Shown here piece after piece: positions 29,398 through 31,743 of a DNA stretch of 31,743 bases. Within the stretch, counting starts at the first letter, position 1; every line of letters starts with the position of its first letter. Under the pieces are notes generated by a model. It was not told the origin of the DNA. It saw nothing but the letters and a program-made list of their open reading frames with translations, and ran no database searches. Both the position numbers and the translations under genes were made by a program. This DNA comes from CAZKCI01 sp964551475 (lineage in GTDB: Bacteria > Auribacterota > Erginobacteria > Erginobacterales > CAZKCI01): positions 1 through 31,743 of the forward strand of contig CAZKCI010000070.1 of NCBI GenBank assembly GCA_964551475.1, in the 5' to 3' direction.

Positions 29398-30030
29398 ATT
29401 TCTGACAAGGTCCGAGTAAACCTGGGAATCCGGGCCCCGCAGGTCCGGACAATCGACGAAGACGGCCGACAGATCGGCGTCATACCCGTGGCCGAAGCCC
29501 TGCGCTTGGCCCGGGAGCGGGGGAGGGATCTGGTGGAGGTCGCTCCGACCGCCACTCCTCCGGTCTGCCGCATTCTCGATTATGGAAAATACCGTTACGA
29601 AATAAGCAAGCGGGAAAAGGAGGCGAAGAAGAAACAGCACTATTCCCGCATGAAGGAGATCAAGATCCGTCCGAATATCGATCCTCACGACTATCAGGTC
29701 AAACTGCGCAAGGCCCTGGAGTTTCTCGGCAAGGGCCTGAAGCTTCGCCTGACCATGATGTTCCGGGGGCGCGAAATGGCCCGCCAGGATCTCGGGAAGC
29801 GGACGCTGATCAAACTGGTGGAGGATCTGAAAAATCACGGGACGATGGACGGCGGGGAAAAGATGATCGGACGAAGGCTGACCCTGGTGGTCAACCCCGG
29901 TCACGCCAAGGCGCCGACACCCGCTCCGAAGCCGTCCGCTCAACCGCTGGCCGCTCAACCGCCGGCCGTGCCGACGCCGGTTCCACCGCCGCCGGTCCGC
30001 CCTCCTGAAGGAACGAACACTCATGCCTAA
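29398..30030 (+). CDS. infC: Translation initiation factor IF-3 (AUU start codon)
   Basis: IF-3 keeps 30S subunits free and proofreads start codons. The conserved N-terminus (VRVNLGIRAPQVRTIDEDGR) lies upstream of the first ATG/GTG-type start (GTG 29488). In frame, the only opening between the TGA at 29389 and this region is ATT at 29398, preceded by GGGAGGTGAT. AUU starts are a known IF-3 autoregulation device in E. coli. The protein (210 residues) has the N-domain (ALRLARERGRDLVEVAPTA), the linker (SKREKEAKKKQ) and the C-domain (IKIRPNIDPHDYQVKLRKAL, TMMFRGREMARQDLG). An extra Pro/Ala-rich tail of about 40 residues (AKAPTPAPKPSAQPLAAQPP and on) is unusual. Its end overlaps rpmI by eight bases. 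Confidence 0.93.
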   Translation: MSDKVRVNLGIRAPQVRTIDEDGRQIGVIPVAEALRLARERGRDLVEVAPTATPPVCRILDYGKYRYEISKREKEAKKKQHYSRMKEIKIRPNIDPHDYQVKLRKALEFLGKGLKLRLTMMFRGREMARQDLGKRTLIKLVEDLKNHGTMDGGEKMIGRRLTLVVNPGHAKAPTPAPKPSAQPLAAQPPAVPTPVPPPPVRPPEGTNTHA

Positions 30031-30220
30031 ACTGAAGACCAAAAAGGGAGCGCAGAAGCGCTTCAAGATCACCGGTACGGGCAAGATCCGGGCGCCGCGG
30101 GCGGGCAAGAGCCACCTGCAGACCGGGAAGACCCGGAAACGCAAGAGAAGCCTGCGGGGAACCCATATCCTCACCGGCGGGACCGAGCGGGCGGCGCGGA
30201 GACTGCTTCCGTACGGGTGA
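30023..30220 (+). CDS. rpmI: 50S ribosomal protein L35
   Basis: The 65-residue basic protein has the family signature MPKLKTKKGAQKRFKITGTG, then RKRKRSLRGTHIL. Its ATG lies inside the end of infC, so translation is probably coupled. L35 is a late-assembling large-subunit protein that contacts L20-bound 23S rRNA. Confidence 0.97.
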   Translation: MPKLKTKKGAQKRFKITGTGKIRAPRAGKSHLQTGKTRKRKRSLRGTHILTGGTERAARRLLPYG

Positions 30221-30231
30221 TCACGAGCGCA

Positions 30232-30270
30232 GGACGAGGACGAAGGACGACGGCTCGTCCGGGGCCGTCG
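30232..30270 (+). promoter_or_regulatory. Candidate pseudoknot in the rpmI-rplT gap (L20 operator?)
   Basis: CGACGGC (30248-30254) pairs with GCCGTCG (30264-30270), leaving loop TCGTCCGGG. Its TCGTCC can pair with GGACGA, present twice just upstream (30232-30237 and 30238-30243). This gives an H-type pseudoknot 31 bases before rplT. E. coli L20 represses its operon by binding a pseudoknot; equivalence here is inference. Confidence 0.45.
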
Positions 30271-30301
30271 AAATCTTACTGAAGATTGAAGGGACAGAGT
30301 T

Positions 30302-30646
30302 ATGACCAGAGCGCGAACACAAGTCGCCGGCCGTCGCCGGCATAAAAAGATACTCAAGCTGGCCAAGGGCTACTGGGGAGGGAGAAGCAAGCGCTACCGC
30401 CGCGCCAAGGAAACGGTGATGCGGGCGATGGCTTTCTCCTATCGGGACCGGAAGACCCGGAAAAGGAATTTCCGCCAGCTCTGGATCACCCGCGTCCGCG
30501 CCGCCGCGCGGCTGAACGGGCTTTCCTACTCCCGTTTCATCAACGCCCTGTCCAAGGCCTCGGTGATCGTGAACCGCAAGATCATGGCCGAGCTGGCCGT
30601 CCATCACCCCGGGATCTTCTCCGCCCTGGTCAAGGCGGTCAAATAG
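30302..30646 (+). CDS. rplT: 50S ribosomal protein L20
   Basis: 114 residues, full length. Family words are RRRHKKILKLAKGYWGGRSK, YRRAKETVMRAMAFSYRDRK, RNFRQLWITRVRAAARLNGL and FINALSKASVIVNRKIMAEL. L20 is an early assembly protein of the 50S subunit with a long basic N-terminal extension that threads into 23S rRNA. AAGGGA precedes the ATG. The possible pseudoknot upstream could let L20 control its own translation. Confidence 0.97.
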   Translation: MTRARTQVAGRRRHKKILKLAKGYWGGRSKRYRRAKETVMRAMAFSYRDRKTRKRNFRQLWITRVRAAARLNGLSYSRFINALSKASVIVNRKIMAELAVHHPGIFSALVKAVK

Positions 30647-30679
30647 GCTCTTCCTCGGCTGGGCTGGATCGGCATTGTC

Positions 30680-30767
30680 AACAGACGATTGAATAGGATG
30701 GAATAGGATGCCGCCGGCCGGCCAGCCCATCCTATTCCATCCTATTCAATCGTCTGTTGGATTTTTT
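30680..30767 (+). terminator. Perfect 30-bp palindrome (family I, copy 3) followed by six T's
   Basis: The left arm 30680-30709 (AACAGACGATTGAATAGGAT and on) is perfectly complementary to the right arm 30729-30758, with a 19-base GGCC-rich loop. TTTTTT follows at 30762-30767. It is the same repeat as at 1349 and 1595, here placed where it could end or weaken transcription between rplT and pheS. Confidence 0.75.
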
Positions 30768-30790
30768 AGCCTTCCGGTCGGCGTTTCCCC

Positions 30791-31743
30791 ATGAACAGTC
30801 CAAGCCTTCCCCAGAGTCTCCAGGAGATCCGCGACGAAGCGCTCGCCGCCCTGTCCGTGGCCGCGAACGCGGAGGCGATGGAGGAGCTGCGCGTCCGCTA
30901 CCTGGGGCGCAAAAGCCGTCTCACCGAGCTGGTCCGCTCCATCGGCGCCCAGCCGGCGGCAGCCCGGCCGGAACTGGGCAAGCTCGGGAATCGGATCAAG
31001 CGCGAGATCGAGTCCGAGTTTGAGAAGGCTTCCGCCGCGCTCCGAGACCGCGCCCGGGCGGAGCAGACGCGGGCCAGCCGGGTCGACGTCACCCTCCCCG
31101 GGGTTCTCCGCGAGATCGGCCATCTCCACCCGGTGACCTCCGTCCTCAACGAGATCATCGCCGTCTTCCAGGGGATGGGATTCTCCCTGGAAACGGGGCC
31201 GGAGGCGGAAACCGAGTATTTCAACTTCGACGCCCTCAACATCCCCCCGGACCATCCCGCCCGGGACATGTGGGACACCCTTTACCTCGCCCCCGGCGTC
31301 TGCCTGCGGACTCACACCTCTCCCGTCCAGATCCGGACGATGGAGAAGCAGAAGCCCCCAGTCCGGATGATCTGCGCCGGCAAGACCTTCCGGGCCGACA
31401 CGCCCGACGCCTCCCATAGCCCGATGTTCCACCAGCTGGAGGGGCTGCTGGTCGACCGCCGGGTCTCGCTCTCGGATCTGAAGGGAGTGCTCGGGGTCTT
31501 CGTCCGCCGCTTCTTCGGAGAGAAAACGCGCCTGCGTTTCCGTCCCAGCTTCTTCCCCTTCACCGAACCTTCGGCCGAGGTGGACATCTCCTGCCTGGTC
31601 TGCGGCGGGTCGGGCTGTCCGGTCTGCTCGAAGCGGGGCTGGCTGGAAATTCTGGGAGCGGGCATGGTCAACCCCGCCGTCTTCGAAGCGGTGGGCTATG
31701 ATCCGAAGAAATTCACCGGCTTCGCCTTCGGGATGGGGATCGA
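30791..31743 (+). CDS. pheS: Phenylalanyl-tRNA synthetase alpha subunit, 3' end outside window
   Basis: PheS is the catalytic subunit of the alpha2beta2 enzyme that charges tRNA-Phe. 317 codons are visible and the frame runs off the window. It has the N-terminal coiled coil (SLQEIRDEALAALS, LRVRYLGRKSRLTELVRSIG). The class II core follows with HPVTSVLNEIIAVFQGMGF, HTSPVQIRTMEKQKPP, motif 2 (FRADTPDASHSPMFHQLEGL) and FFPFTEPSAEVDISC. A Cys cluster, CLVCGGSGCPVCSKRGWLEI, is typical of many bacterial PheS proteins. The ATG at 30791 lacks a clear ribosome site. pheT is expected downstream. Confidence 0.95.
   Translation, partial: MNSPSLPQSLQEIRDEALAALSVAANAEAMEELRVRYLGRKSRLTELVRSIGAQPAAARPELGKLGNRIKREIESEFEKASAALRDRARAEQTRASRVDVTLPGVLREIGHLHPVTSVLNEIIAVFQGMGFSLETGPEAETEYFNFDALNIPPDHPARDMWDTLYLAPGVCLRTHTSPVQIRTMEKQKPPVRMICAGKTFRADTPDASHSPMFHQLEGLLVDRRVSLSDLKGVLGVFVRRFFGEKTRLRFRPSFFPFTEPSAEVDISCLVCGGSGCPVCSKRGWLEILGAGMVNPAVFEAVGYDPKKFTGFAFGMGI

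Noticed and set aside
29488..30030. IF-3 starting at GTG 29488
   Set aside because: This drops the conserved N-terminal strand that is encoded in frame upstream behind a strong ribosome site.
27541..30366. 941-residue minus-strand open frame
   Set aside because: It is antisense to thrS, infC and rpmI, which are unmistakable.

Overview
This is a GC-rich bacterial chromosome segment with ordinary bacterial gene architecture: σ70-like promoters, Shine-Dalgarno sites, tRNAs without encoded CCA, and the thrS-infC-rpmI-rplT-pheS order. I cannot name the taxon. The low coding density between genes, the many intergenic repeat families and the Gld-type transporter suggest an uncultured Gram-negative-like lineage, and that placement is inference.

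Layout. (1) 1-1093: 3' part of a MEMO/AmmeMemoRadiSam B gene (+) and a DUF3006 gene (-). (2) 1110-1795: tandem array of palindromic and REP-like repeats. (3) 1797-12568, all minus strand: purine nucleoside phosphorylase, phosphopentomutase, a membrane-anchored DHH phosphoesterase, a secreted ComEC-type metallo-beta-lactamase, a ComEA-like helix-hairpin-helix protein, a very large ComEC, a 47-aa membrane peptide and a pyrimidine nucleoside phosphorylase. DNA uptake genes are therefore interleaved with nucleoside phosphorolysis genes. (4) 12670-13310: repeats, tRNA-Val(TAC) behind an insertion in a tRNA-Val copy, and tRNA-Asp(GTC). (5) 13368-18592, minus strand: Gld-type ABC system (ATPase, permease, GldG-like auxiliary, DUF4340 protein). 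(6) 18766-21542: beta-CASP ribonuclease-like protein (-), small zinc-finger ORF and TPR-like protein (+), tRNA-Pro(TGG) (-). (7) 21764-26519, plus strand: lexA, a truncated ImuB-like Y-family protein and a dnaE2-type polymerase, an SOS mutagenesis cassette with a palindromic operator candidate in front of lexA. (8) 26724-27381: Cys-rich small membrane protein and tRNA-Val(GAC), again behind the same tRNA-targeted insertion. (9) 27565-31743, plus strand: thrS (without TGS domain), infC (AUU start), rpmI, rplT and the 5' part of pheS.

The most unusual signals are non-coding. First, at least nine families of short degenerate words (about 7-10 bp), mostly arranged as inverted arms around a loop, lie just behind stop codons, and the same families recur in unrelated gaps. 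Second, three of four tRNA loci carry, just 5' of the intact tRNA, a truncated copy of a tRNA 5' end joined to a hairpin of the form CCCCGAYAG...CTRTCGGGG. At tRNA-Val(TAC) the insertion lies exactly after tRNA position 14. Third, ComEC has kept the fold of its C-terminal beta-lactamase domain but lost its metal ligands, while an intact, secreted copy of that domain is encoded nearby.
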